Source of the DNA: an uncultured Candidatus Competibacteraceae bacterium
Lineage (GTDB): Bacteria; Pseudomonadota; Gammaproteobacteria; Competibacterales; Competibacteraceae
Reading direction: 5' to 3'
Assembly: GCA_937872125.1 (NCBI GenBank)
Contig: CALMNY010000174.1
Span: forward strand, 1-12,789
Length of the DNA: 12,789 nt
In this document: one piece after another, positions 1-7,589 of the stretch
Layout: each line of letters begins with the position of its first letter
Position numbering within the stretch: position 1 is the first letter of the stretch
Position numbers and translations under genes: made by a program
The notes under the pieces: model-generated
Told to the model about the DNA's origin: nothing
The model's database searches: none
The model's input: only the letters and a program-made list of their open reading frames with translations

Positions 1-296
1 GCGTAATCGGCGTTGGCCAGGGTTTGCGGATCGCGCTTGCCGTCCGGGTCGAGCACGGCGGCATCGAACTTGATGGGCACCTGGATATAGGTCTGCCAGA
101 AGGCGGGATAGCCCTTGCCAATGATGTTGGCGAACATCAGCACCACGAAGGCCAGCCCGAGGCTGATGGCGATCAGTCCGTACCAGCGGAAACGCCGCTC
201 GGCGGCGCGGCGGCGCTTGAGACCGGCGTTGACGATGGTCTTGATGTCCCGGTTGGGGGCGGACGGTGCGGGGGAGGGGGAGATGGGCTGATTCAT
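1..296 (-). CDS. pstA: Phosphate ABC transporter permease PstA (N-terminal part, cut by window edge)
   Basis: This is the N-terminal 98 codons of the second permease subunit of the high-affinity phosphate importer PstSCAB, an inner-membrane protein. Reading the minus strand from the ATG at 296 gives a protein starting MNQPISPSPAPSAPNRDI. A basic stretch (KRRRAAERRFR) follows, then one hydrophobic membrane segment at about residues 38-57 and the motif GYPAFWQTYI. This matches the N-terminal extension that precedes the permease domain in many proteobacterial PstA proteins (the DUF3333 type). The identification rests on this plus its place directly after pstC. The frame is open to position 1, so the conserved permease core is outside the window. 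No strong Shine-Dalgarno is visible before the ATG. It lies 66 bp downstream of the pstC stop and is probably cotranscribed with it. Confidence 0.85.
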   Translation of the reverse strand, partial: MNQPISPSPAPSAPNRDIKTIVNAGLKRRRAAERRFRWYGLIAISLGLAFVVLMFANIIGKGYPAFWQTYIQVPIKFDAAVLDPDGKRDPQTLANADY

Positions 297-313
297 GCTG
301 TTGACCGGCTGTC

Positions 314-349
314 CACGGAAGACACGGAAGGCACGGAAAAGAACGGAAA
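314..349. repeat. Four 9-bp tandem units between pstC and pstA
   Basis: The sequence shows four consecutive 9-bp units: CACGGAAGA, CACGGAAGG, CACGGAAAA and GAACGGAAA. They fill most of the 66-bp pstC-pstA spacer. Similar CACGGAAG-type intergenic repeats are, to my recollection, dispersed in many proteobacterial genomes, so this may be one copy of a genome-wide element. No function is evident. The 9-bp period keeps any reading frame open, so it also produces spurious coding calls. Confidence 0.7.
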
Positions 350-362
350 GGGAGTGGTTGGG

Positions 363-1742
363 TTATTCATATTGTTCCCGGTACTTGCGCACCACGTGCA
401 AGGCGATGATGTTGAGGATCAGCGTGACCACAAACAGCATCAGGCCCAGGGCGAAGGCCGCCAGGGTTTTGGGACTGTCGAATTCCTGGTCGCCGGTCAG
501 CAGGGTGACGATCTGCACCGTGACTGTGGTTACCGCTTCCAGCGGGTTGGCGGTCAGATTGGCCGACAGGCCGGCGGCCATCACCACGATCATGGTTTCG
601 CCGATGGCGCGGGAGACCGCCAGCAGGATGCTACCGACGATGCCGGGCAGGGCGGCGGGCAGCAGCACCCGCTTGATGGTTTCCGACCGCGTCGCGCCCA
701 GCGCGTAGGAACCGTCGCGCATGGATTGCGGGACGGCGTTGATCACGTCGTCGGACAGCGAGGAGACGAAGGGGATGATCATGATGCCCATCACCAGCCC
801 GGCGGCCAGCGCGCTTTCCGAGGCGACGTGCAGGCCCAGACCTGTGCCGATCTCGCGGATCAACGGGGCGACGGTCAGGGCGGCGAAGAAGCCGTAGACC
901 ACGGTCGGGATGCCGGCCAGGATTTCCAGCGCGGGCTTGGCGACGGCGCGGAATTTGGGGGTGGCGTACTCGGACAGGAACAGCGCCGACATCAGGCCGA
1001 TAGGCACGGCGACCAGCATGGCGATGCCGGAAATCAGCAGAGTGCCGGCAAACAGCGGGATCGCACCGAACGCGCCCGAGGAGCCGACCTGATCGGCGCG
1101 CAGCGCGGTTTGCGGGCTCCACTGCAAGCCGAACAGGAATTCAGTGATCGGCACCTGGCGGAAAAACAGCAGGGACTCGAACACGACCGACAGCACGATG
1201 CCGAGGGTGGTGAAGATGGCGACGGTCGAACTGGCGATCAGGAACAGATTGACCACGCGCTCGACCCGGTTGCGGGCGCGCAGCGTGGGCGAAATCGCCC
1301 GCCAGGCGTAGGCGATGCCGGCAATGGCGAGGCTCATAACCACGACCCAGAGCGAGGCGTTGCCGATGGTGCGCAAGTTCTGATAGCGGTTGGCGGCTTC
1401 CAGCATGGCCGGATCGGGCGTGCTGGACACGATGTTGCCGCTGACCAGGTTCTTGAGGTCGTTGACGAGTAGATTCAAGCGGTCCGGCGGCAGATTGCGT
1501 AACTCCGGCGGCAGGCCAGCCACCACCAGATCAATGATGACGCTCGGTTGCAGCGTCGCCCAAACCGCAAACACGAGTAACGCCGGCAGCCCGCACCACA
1601 GCGCCGCGTAGGAGCCGTAAAAACTGGGCAGGGAGTGCAGGTTGCGGATGTGGCCGCCGGCGACCGCGAACGCGCGTTGGCGACCCAGATAGTAGGCTCC
1701 GGCGCTGAGCAGGATCAGCGCGAACAGCAGGAAAGACTGCAT
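363..1742 (-). CDS. pstC: Phosphate ABC transporter permease PstC
   Basis: This 459-residue inner-membrane permease pairs with PstA to carry phosphate delivered by PstS, powered by PstB. The C-terminal half (about 236-456) is a binding-protein-dependent permease domain with several membrane segments. It contains the EAA-type loop that docks on the ATPase (about 342-371: DGSYALGATRSETIKRVLLP) and the typical PstC run SRAIGETMIV (378-387). The N-terminal part (about 1-190) is an extension with further hydrophobic segments near 4-20, 45-64, 128-146 and 165-190. It makes the protein longer than E. coli PstC (about 320 residues) but is common in alpha- and gammaproteobacterial homologues. The start is the ATG at 1742; no good Shine-Dalgarno precedes it, and an out-of-frame ATG lies 8 nt upstream. 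It is separated from pstS by 201 bp holding a strong stem-loop, and from pstA by 66 bp. Confidence 0.95.
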   Translation of the reverse strand: MQSFLLFALILLSAGAYYLGRQRAFAVAGGHIRNLHSLPSFYGSYAALWCGLPALLVFAVWATLQPSVIIDLVVAGLPPELRNLPPDRLNLLVNDLKNLVSGNIVSSTPDPAMLEAANRYQNLRTIGNASLWVVVMSLAIAGIAYAWRAISPTLRARNRVERVVNLFLIASSTVAIFTTLGIVLSVVFESLLFFRQVPITEFLFGLQWSPQTALRADQVGSSGAFGAIPLFAGTLLISGIAMLVAVPIGLMSALFLSEYATPKFRAVAKPALEILAGIPTVVYGFFAALTVAPLIREIGTGLGLHVASESALAAGLVMGIMIIPFVSSLSDDVINAVPQSMRDGSYALGATRSETIKRVLLPAALPGIVGSILLAVSRAIGETMIVVMAAGLSANLTANPLEAVTTVTVQIVTLLTGDQEFDSPKTLAAFALGLMLFVVTLILNIIALHVVRKYREQYE

Positions 1743-1794
1743 GGTTTCATCGCCAGAATACGAAAATGCTGTCCACCGCTAATGTTATGATTTT

Positions 1795-1892
1795 AAAAAA
1801 TAATAATTGGGTATTCTGTGGGTCGGGCTTTAGCCTGACTCTTTTCTGAAGGAATCAGGCTAAAGCCCGACCCACAGACCTGATTATTTTTT
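1795..1892. repeat. Long stem-loop with A/T-rich outer arms between pstS and pstC (possible partial terminator)
   Basis: The sequence contains a perfect 24-bp inverted repeat. Its left arm is 1815-1838 and its right arm 1855-1878, with core GTGGGTCGGGCTTTAGCCTG. The 16-nt centre can pair further (1840-1844 with 1849-1853, one wobble), leaving a 4-nt loop. Outside the stem, 1795-1804 (AAAAAATAAT) complements 1883-1892 (ATTATTTTTT), so a run of T follows the stem on either strand. It starts about 65 bp after the pstS stop. The core resembles palindromic extragenic (REP/BIME-like) elements of gammaproteobacteria. In the pst transcript it could act as a leaky terminator or as an mRNA-stabilising 3' hairpin for pstS. 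The structure is seen; the function is inferred. Confidence 0.8.
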
Positions 1893-1943
1893 AGTTAAAG
1901 ATCATGATCTCAGCGTGCGGGCAGCGATTTAGAGATGATCCCG

Positions 1944-2987
1944 TTACGGGGCCAGGGTTTTGAGGTTGTTGGCGTCAGCCGCGACCTGCTTGCGCTGGGC
2001 GTCCGGCAGCGGGATCAGCCCTTTCCGGCTGAGATAGCCTTCGTCGCCCACCGCCTTTTCGCTCGTAAACTCGGCGATGAATTCCTTGATGCCGGGGATC
2101 ACGCCGACGTGGGCCTTCTTGACGTAGATGAACAGGGGCCGCGAGACAGGATATTGGCCATCGGCGATGCTCTCGAAGGTGGGGGCGACGCCGTTGATGG
2201 TTTCGCCCTGAACCTTGTCGAGGTTCTCTTCCATGAAGCTGTAGCCGAAAATGCCCAGGGCGTTGGGGTTGGCGACCAGCTTCTGCACGATCAGGTTGTC
2301 GTTCTCGCCGGCCTCGATGAAGGCGCCATCCTCGCGCACTGTTTGGCAGACCGCCTTGGCTTTCTTCTCGTCGCTCTTTTCCAGGTCCTTGATCGCCGGG
2401 AATTCCTTGCAGCCGTGATCCATGACCAGTTCGACGAAGGCGTCGCGGGTGCCGGAGGTCGGCGGCGGACCCAGCACTTCGATCTTGGTGGCGGGCAGGG
2501 TGGGATTAACGTCCTTCCAGGTTTTGAACGGATTGGCGACCAGCTTGCCGGCGGAGTCGGGAACCTCCTTGGCCAGAGCCAGCCAGACGTCCTTGATGGT
2601 CAGCGCCATCGGCTTGGATTTCTTGGAGGTGGCGACCACGATACCGTCGAAGCCGATGTTGATCTCGACGATGTCCTTGACGCCGTTCTTGGCGCAGCTT
2701 TCGATCTCGGACGCCTTGATCTTGCGCGAGGCGTTGCTCACGTCGGGGTGCTGGACGCCGACGCCGGCGCAGAACAGCTTGAAGCCGCCGCCGGTGCCGG
2801 TGGATTCGACCTTGGGCGTCTTGAAGCTGGCGTTGGCTTTGCCGAACTGCTCGGCTACCGCCGTGGTGAATGGATAGACCGTGGACGAACCGACGATGCT
2901 GATATAGTCGCGGGCGGACTGAGCGTGGGCCGCGCCAGCCAGCACGAACGAGGTGGCTACGGCGAGAGCGAGGTTCTGCTTGCGCAT
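1944..2987 (-). CDS. pstS: Periplasmic phosphate-binding protein PstS
   Basis: This 347-residue protein captures inorganic phosphate in the periplasm and hands it to PstCA. Residues 1-22 form a Sec signal peptide (basic MRKQ, a hydrophobic core, cleavage site AHA before QS). The phosphate-binding loops are recognisable: GSSTVYP (33-39), STGTGGGFK (62-70) and TSGTRDAF (177-184). The length suits the proteobacterial PstS branch that carries the ending seen here (GYLSRKGLIPLPD). The ATG at 2987 is supported by the signal peptide and by a GGAG Shine-Dalgarno (plus-strand 2995-2998) 7 nt before it. It is the first gene of the operon and lies about 100 bp downstream of a Pho box promoter, so it should be induced by PhoB on phosphate starvation. 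A strong stem-loop follows it. Confidence 0.97.
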   Translation of the reverse strand: MRKQNLALAVATSFVLAGAAHAQSARDYISIVGSSTVYPFTTAVAEQFGKANASFKTPKVESTGTGGGFKLFCAGVGVQHPDVSNASRKIKASEIESCAKNGVKDIVEINIGFDGIVVATSKKSKPMALTIKDVWLALAKEVPDSAGKLVANPFKTWKDVNPTLPATKIEVLGPPPTSGTRDAFVELVMDHGCKEFPAIKDLEKSDEKKAKAVCQTVREDGAFIEAGENDNLIVQKLVANPNALGIFGYSFMEENLDKVQGETINGVAPTFESIADGQYPVSRPLFIYVKKAHVGVIPGIKEFIAEFTSEKAVGDEGYLSRKGLIPLPDAQRKQVAADANNLKTLAP

Positions 2988-3085
2988 GAAAAATCTCCGA
3001 TAGTTTGAGCGGGCGGAACTTGGCGTCCACCTCGTCCAGGGAGCGAAGGGAAACCAAAATCCAACCTTACCGCTGTATGGTGGCC

Positions 3086-3119
3086 TTTATATTTCATTTA
3101 CATTGCAGTTTTATTGCAC
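3086..3119 (-). promoter_or_regulatory. Pho box and -10 element of the pstS promoter
   Basis: On the minus strand, 3119 to 3091 reads GTGCAAT-AAAA-CTGCAAT, then GTAA-ATGAAAT. These are 7-bp units at 11-bp spacing, close to the E. coli PhoB consensus CTGTCAT-A/T4-CTGTCAT. The first two units (3102-3119) are the best. A -10 hexamer TATAAA occupies 3091-3086, exactly 10 nt after the second unit. That is the spacing known for PhoB-dependent promoters, where the Pho box replaces the -35. The third, weaker unit (3091-3097) fills the spacer and touches the -10. The predicted leader to the pstS ATG is about 90 nt. Sequence match and position are seen; PhoB control is inferred from the family. Confidence 0.85.
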
Positions 3120-3139
3120 GGTGATGTTGTGGAGCAGCG

Positions 3140-3985
3140 ATGAGCGGCAAAATCATTCTGATTACGGGTTGTTCGTCGGGTATCGGGGAGTGCGTAGCTC
3201 ACGGTTTGAAGATGCGCGGCTGGCGGGTGTTCGCTACGACCCGCCAGCCGGCGGATGTGGCGCGCTTGCAGGCTGAAGGGCTGGAAAGCCTGCCGCTCGA
3301 CTTGCGTGATTCCACCTCCATTCAAGCAGCGGTAGCGGCAGTGCTGGAGCAAACCGGGGGCCGGCTGGATGCGCTGGTCAACAACGGCGCCTACGGTCAG
3401 CCGGGCGCGGTGGAAGATTTGACCCGGGCGGCGCTACGGGAGCAGTTCGAAACCAATCTGTTTGGAACGCAGGAATTGACCAATCAGGTCATTCCGGTGA
3501 TGCGCCGGCAGGGTAGGGGACGGATTCTGTACATCAGTTCGGTGCTCGGGCTGGTGGCGTTTCCCTATCGCGGTGCCTACGTCGCCAGCAAGTTCGCCTT
3601 GGAGGGACTGGCTGATACGTTGCGAATGGAGTTGGCGGACACGGGCATCTATATTTGCCTGATCGAACCGGGACCGATTCTCAGCCGGTTTCGGGACAAT
3701 GCCCATGCGGCCTACCGGCGACACATCCGGGCCGAAACCAGCTCGCACCGGGAAAAATACACAGCGATGGAAGCGCGGTTACTTAAAGAAGGACCAGCCG
3801 CGCCGTTCACCCTGCCGCCGGAAGCCGTGCTGAAACGGGTGGTTCATGCGCTGGAAAGCCCGCGCCCGCGCGCCCGCTACCCGGTGACCGTGCCGACCTG
3901 GCTGTTCGCGGCGCTGCGACGGTTGCTGCCGACCCGCGCGCTGGATGCGATCCTGCGGCGGGCCGGTGGTGAGGGAAGGCGCTAA
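3140..3985 (+). CDS. Short-chain dehydrogenase/reductase (classical SDR)
   Basis: This 281-residue, probably cytoplasmic, NAD(P)-dependent oxidoreductase has a Rossmann fold. The nucleotide-binding loop TGCSSGIG is at 9-16. The NNGAYG motif (81-86) is a variant of NNAG. The catalytic tetrad fits N106, S133/S134, Y147 and K151 (YVASK). EPGPI (176-180) follows the active site. The Arg in TTRQ (35) after the second strand suggests NADP(H) over NAD(H). The C-terminal 80 residues are basic and Arg-rich, and their role is unclear. The substrate cannot be told; related proteins act on acyl chains, steroids or retinoid-like alcohols. A TGGAG Shine-Dalgarno (3130-3134) lies 5 nt before the ATG. It is divergent from pstS across 152 bp, and its start is only 20 bp from the Pho box. 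No clear promoter of its own could be assigned. Confidence 0.93.
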   Translation: MSGKIILITGCSSGIGECVAHGLKMRGWRVFATTRQPADVARLQAEGLESLPLDLRDSTSIQAAVAAVLEQTGGRLDALVNNGAYGQPGAVEDLTRAALREQFETNLFGTQELTNQVIPVMRRQGRGRILYISSVLGLVAFPYRGAYVASKFALEGLADTLRMELADTGIYICLIEPGPILSRFRDNAHAAYRRHIRAETSSHREKYTAMEARLLKEGPAAPFTLPPEAVLKRVVHALESPRPRARYPVTVPTWLFAALRRLLPTRALDAILRRAGGEGRR

Positions 3986-4080
3986 GCTGGTAACTCTGGA
4001 GCCACTTCCTGTTCGCTATGAGTGGTTCCCACGAAAGCACCCATAAAGTCAATCTGTTTCAGCGTTCTGAGTCAGCCGCC

Positions 4081-5115
4081 ATGTTCGTCTTCCTGAAAAA
4101 TCGCCTGTTTCGCCTGGCCGTGCTGTGGCTTGGCCTGAGCCTGTTCGCCGCCGCCAGCGTAGCCGGATCGCCGCGCAAGTCCTGGAAAATTGCAATCTTC
4201 CGCACCGCGGCCCCCTATGCAGTGGAAATCGAGGCCGCACTGAAGAACCATCTGGCCAAACTGGGCTACAATGAGGGGCGCAATCTCACGTATCTGCCGA
4301 CGGTGATGGTCAAATCGCGGATCGAGGATTTCGCCGAAACCGCTGCGCTGGCCCGGCAAGCACTCAATGAAAAACCCGACCTGTTCGCCACTATTGGTAC
4401 GCAGGCCAGCATTCCTGTCTGGAAAGCCGTAGAGCCTACGGGAATTCCCATGGTGTTTTGCGGCATCACCTTTCCGGTGGATGTTGGGCTGATCAGCGCC
4501 TATGGCCAGCCGACTGGCAAAAATATCACGGGCCTGGGTTATTCAGTTTCTCCACGCAAGCGCCTGGAGCTGATTCGTGAGTTATTCCCGGATACCCAGC
4601 GGTATCGCCGGATCGCGTTTGCCTACTCCGGTCAGGCCCTGCAAGACGCCGCGTATGTCAAATATCTGCAGAAAGCCGGTAATGTCGCGCAATGGCAAAT
4701 CAGCTTTATTGATTATTTTGATTACGCCCAGAATAACGCCAGCTTGCGTCTGTTGATTGACAAGCTGCAACAGTCCAATCCTGATCTGGTGTTCGGCTGG
4801 TATGACCTGGATGTGCTGGGCAATGACAGCAAGTCTTTCAAGGAATTGCTGGACAAGTTGCGCAAGCCGCTGATTGCGGTCACCAGCAAGGGCGTTGATG
4901 AAGGCGCGGTGGGCGGGGTGTTGACCGACCATCAGGGACTGGGGGCGCAGCAGGCTGGAATGATTGGCCGCATTTTCAAGGGCGAGCCGGCGGGCACGAT
5001 TCCACCGGTCGAACCGACCGCGTATCTGATTGAACTGAATCTGAGCAAGGCCCGTGAATTAGGCATCAAATTTGATGCGAAGACCATCGAGTCTGCAACA
5101 CGGATTATTCCATGA
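4081..5115 (+). CDS. Orphan periplasmic solute-binding protein (ABC_sub_bind type) coupled to a hybrid kinase
   Basis: This 344-residue protein belongs to the ABC substrate-binding family PF04392/COG2984. The chosen ATG begins a signal peptide: basic KNRLFR, a hydrophobic core at 11-26, and a probable cleavage after ASVAG. Family landmarks are GIPMVFCGITFPVDVGLI (121-138), GKNITGLGYSVS (146-157), KRLELIRELFPDT (160-172), GGVLTDHQGLGAQQAG (278-293) and NLSKARELGI (320-329). An in-frame ATG at 4018 would add 21 residues before the signal peptide and lacks a Shine-Dalgarno, so it is unlikely. The chosen start has only a weak one. No permease or ATPase gene is nearby. Its TGA overlaps the ATG of the histidine kinase (ATGA), so the two are translationally coupled. 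This suggests it loads a ligand for signalling rather than uptake. The ligand is unknown; family members bind amino acids or sugars. Confidence 0.88.
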   Translation: MFVFLKNRLFRLAVLWLGLSLFAAASVAGSPRKSWKIAIFRTAAPYAVEIEAALKNHLAKLGYNEGRNLTYLPTVMVKSRIEDFAETAALARQALNEKPDLFATIGTQASIPVWKAVEPTGIPMVFCGITFPVDVGLISAYGQPTGKNITGLGYSVSPRKRLELIRELFPDTQRYRRIAFAYSGQALQDAAYVKYLQKAGNVAQWQISFIDYFDYAQNNASLRLLIDKLQQSNPDLVFGWYDLDVLGNDSKSFKELLDKLRKPLIAVTSKGVDEGAVGGVLTDHQGLGAQQAGMIGRIFKGEPAGTIPPVEPTAYLIELNLSKARELGIKFDAKTIESATRIIP

Positions 5116-7571
5116 AACCACACGCCTGGCGCGTTAGAACCAGGATTCTGCTTGCCCTGGTTTCAGCAATGGCCCTGTCCATTATCGTCATCGCCGCAAC
5201 TATTTTTTATACCTTTAACGCAGTGCATAGCGATTACAAAGCACTGCTGGAGGATAAGGCATTCGCGCTGAGCGAGAATATTCGCCGGATTATGAATCAG
5301 AATCTGACGGCGTTTCCGCTGGATGGTATGAACTGGATGAACGATTACCTGTATGGGGTGGCGAAAAATAACGCCGATATCAGTTATGCCTTTATTGCCG
5401 ATAAAAATCGAAAAGTATTATATCATAGCGATGAAAAAATGTCGGGCGCTCAACTCAATGAGCCTTCCTATGATTCTATTCAATACGACACGATATTTAA
5501 ACGCCTGATGTTTCCGGTCAATGCCTATTATGAGGTGATTATGCCGGTTATCCAGTCCGACCAGATTATCGGCACGATTCATATTGGCCTTAAAAGAGAA
5601 CTGATTGATTCCAAAATTTTTAGCATGGTTGTTCTCAGTAGCACGGTGCTGGTGCTGGCCTGGGGCATGGCGCTGGCGCTGATTTACGCGGTTTTGCAGC
5701 GCCATGTAATTCGGCCCATGACTGCGCTGGCTGACAAGGCGGCTCAGATCAGCCAGCATCGGGATTTGACTCAGCGAATCGCAATCAACAGCGACGATGA
5801 AATCGGGGTGCTGTCGGCATCGTTCAACGCCATGATCGAAAGCCTGCGCCAGTATTACGACGACCTGGAGACCAAGGTTCGGGAGCGCACCGCCGAGTTG
5901 CAGGACCGTAATGAACAGTTGAACAGCGAGATCAGGGAGCGAGAGCGGTTGGAAGCCTCGCTGCGTATTGCCAAGGAGGAAGCCGAGATCGCCAGTCGGA
6001 CCAAGAGTGAATTCCTGGCGCGGATGAGCCACGAAATCCGTACTCCGATGAACGCGATTCTTGGGATGAGCGAATTGCTGTTCGAAACCCCCCTTAATAC
6101 CGACCAGAAGGACTATATTCACACGCTGCAAAGCTCCGGGGAGCTATTACTGTCCATCATCAATGACATTCTCGATTTTTCCAAGATCGAGTCCGGGCAA
6201 ATTCAGTTGGAGGCTACGTCCTTTAATCTGGTGGCGCTGATTGACGAAGTGGGGCGGATCATGATGCCGCGCGCCCGTGAGAACGGTTTGAATCTGGCCT
6301 GCTGGGTGGCGCCAGGGATCTACCCGGATCGGATCGGCGACCCCACCCGGTTGCGACAGATCCTGCTCAATCTGGTGGGTAATGCAGTCAAGTTTACGGC
6401 GCATGGCGCGGTGATGATTGATGTGGCGGATGTCGAGGAACCGGGGTTGAATGACGCCCTGCGCTTCAGCGTCCGCGATACCGGCATCGGTATTGCCCCG
6501 GAGCAGCACGCGGCCGTGTTTGAGAGCTTTTTCCAGGCCGATGCTTCCATCACCCGCAAGTACGGTGGTTCGGGACTGGGACTGGCGATTTGCAGGCGGC
6601 TGGTGGAATTGATGGGGGGGCGAATCGGACTGAACAGCGAGCTGGGACGGGGCAGCGAATTTTTCTTCATCGTCAGTTTTGCCCGCGTCGCCAGTGTGCC
6701 CAGCCAGGCGGACGCAGCGCCGGAGCCGGCTTCGCTGCAATCCGGGGCTATGCCGCTGCCGGCCGCCTGTGTTTTGCTGGTCGAAGACAGCGCCGCCAAC
6801 CGCAAGGTGATCTGCAAGTTTCTCCAGGGTAGCCCGCTGACGATTAGTGAGGCGGTTGATGGCCGGGAGGCGGTGGCCAAGGCTACGACCGAGCCGTTTG
6901 ATCTGATTTTGATGGATGTGGAAATGCCGGAAATGGATGGGTTGGAGGCGACCCGGCGAATTCGCGCCTGGGAGCGGGAAACCGGAGCGCGACCGGTGAC
7001 CATTGCGACCCTGACCGCCCACGCCTTAGATGAGCATCGTCAGCGGTGCTATGATGCCGGTTGTGATGCCTTTCTGACCAAGCCGGTGCGCAAGGGCGAG
7101 TTGTGGCGGGCGCTGGGCGAATTGCTGGCGGCGCGGGCCGCCGGGTCTACCGCCAGCGCGCCGGTCGAATCGCCCGTTCCTCAGGTTGCTGCCGCCACAC
7201 CGCCAGGGTTGCCAGTGACCGCGCCTGCCCCAGCGGTCGGGACGGCGCCGCCGGTTGCAATGACCGCCAACGCTCGACGCATTAAAGTATGGCTCGATCA
7301 GTTTCTCAGCGATTTGTTGCCTGAATTCCTGACTGAACTGGAAGAAGAGCGGGCAGCGATGCGGCGGGCGCTGGCGGGCGCCGATTTTGCAGACTTGCGC
7401 CGGCGGGCACATGGGTATAAGGGAGCGGCGGGCAATTACGGTCTGACCGATCTCGCCGATCTGTTCCTGAAGCTGGAGCAGGCCGCCAAGGCCACCGACG
7501 CCGATGCTGCACGCGCCAGCCTTGCTGTTGTTGACGAGTACCTGAGTCGGCTGGATATTGACTACTTTTAG
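5112..7571 (+). CDS. Hybrid sensor histidine kinase (sensor-HAMP-HisKA-HATPase-REC-HPt, BarA-like)
   Basis: This 819-residue inner-membrane kinase has, in order: a membrane segment (about 11-34); a periplasmic region (about 37-168) resembling a single Cache-type sensor; a second membrane segment (about 171-194); HAMP (about 195-248); a coiled coil (about 248-300); and HisKA with phospho-acceptor H307 in SHEIRTPMN. HATPase_c follows with N420/N424, DTGIG (456-460) and GGSGLG (485-490). The REC domain (about 552-672) has E558/D559, phospho-acceptor D602 (LILMDVEMP), T635 and K657. A Pro/Ala-rich linker (about 673-718) leads to a C-terminal HPt with H767 in AHGYKGAAGNYG. All residues for a four-step His-Asp-His-Asp relay are present. 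The start overlaps the solute-binding gene by 4 bp and a diguanylate cyclase with a REC domain follows 18 bp after the stop, the likely final acceptor. Confidence 0.95.
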   Translation: MKPHAWRVRTRILLALVSAMALSIIVIAATIFYTFNAVHSDYKALLEDKAFALSENIRRIMNQNLTAFPLDGMNWMNDYLYGVAKNNADISYAFIADKNRKVLYHSDEKMSGAQLNEPSYDSIQYDTIFKRLMFPVNAYYEVIMPVIQSDQIIGTIHIGLKRELIDSKIFSMVVLSSTVLVLAWGMALALIYAVLQRHVIRPMTALADKAAQISQHRDLTQRIAINSDDEIGVLSASFNAMIESLRQYYDDLETKVRERTAELQDRNEQLNSEIRERERLEASLRIAKEEAEIASRTKSEFLARMSHEIRTPMNAILGMSELLFETPLNTDQKDYIHTLQSSGELLLSIINDILDFSKIESGQIQLEATSFNLVALIDEVGRIMMPRARENGLNLACWVAPGIYPDRIGDPTRLRQILLNLVGNAVKFTAHGAVMIDVADVEEPGLNDALRFSVRDTGIGIAPEQHAAVFESFFQADASITRKYGGSGLGLAICRRLVELMGGRIGLNSELGRGSEFFFIVSFARVASVPSQADAAPEPASLQSGAMPLPAACVLLVEDSAANRKVICKFLQGSPLTISEAVDGREAVAKATTEPFDLILMDVEMPEMDGLEATRRIRAWERETGARPVTIATLTAHALDEHRQRCYDAGCDAFLTKPVRKGELWRALGELLAARAAGSTASAPVESPVPQVAAATPPGLPVTAPAPAVGTAPPVAMTANARRIKVWLDQFLSDLLPEFLTELEEERAAMRRALAGADFADLRRRAHGYKGAAGNYGLTDLADLFLKLEQAAKATDADAARASLAVVDEYLSRLDIDYF

Positions 7572-7578
7572 CGATCAC

Positions 7579-7584
7579 AGGTGA
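7579..7584 (+). promoter_or_regulatory. Shine-Dalgarno that decides the cyclase start
   Basis: AGGTGA ends 5 nt before the ATG at 7590. It contains the in-frame GTG at 7581, so that GTG would be part of the ribosome-binding site rather than the start codon. This favours ATG 7590. Confidence 0.6.
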
Positions 7585-7589
7585 CTTGC

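Noticed and set aside
314..349. CRISPR array.
   Set aside because: The units are 9 bp and directly adjacent, with no spacers and no cas genes.
24..1472. A 482-codon open frame on the plus strand antisense to pstA/pstC.
   Set aside because: Its translation is low-complexity Gly/Asp/His/Gln-rich and lies opposite well-supported pst genes. It also runs through the 9-bp repeat, giving a typical spurious product.
1935..3008. A 357-codon open frame on the plus strand opposite pstS.
   Set aside because: It is an antisense shadow of a GC-rich gene with no recognisable domain; pstS on the other strand has signal peptide, motifs and promoter.
4018..4080. Upstream in-frame ATG adding 21 residues to the solute-binding protein.
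   Set aside because: It has no Shine-Dalgarno at proper distance and would put a polar stretch in front of a normal signal peptide.
6147..7022. A 291-codon open frame on the minus strand opposite the hybrid kinase.
   Set aside because: It is antisense to conserved HisKA/HATPase/REC coding and has no coherent motifs.
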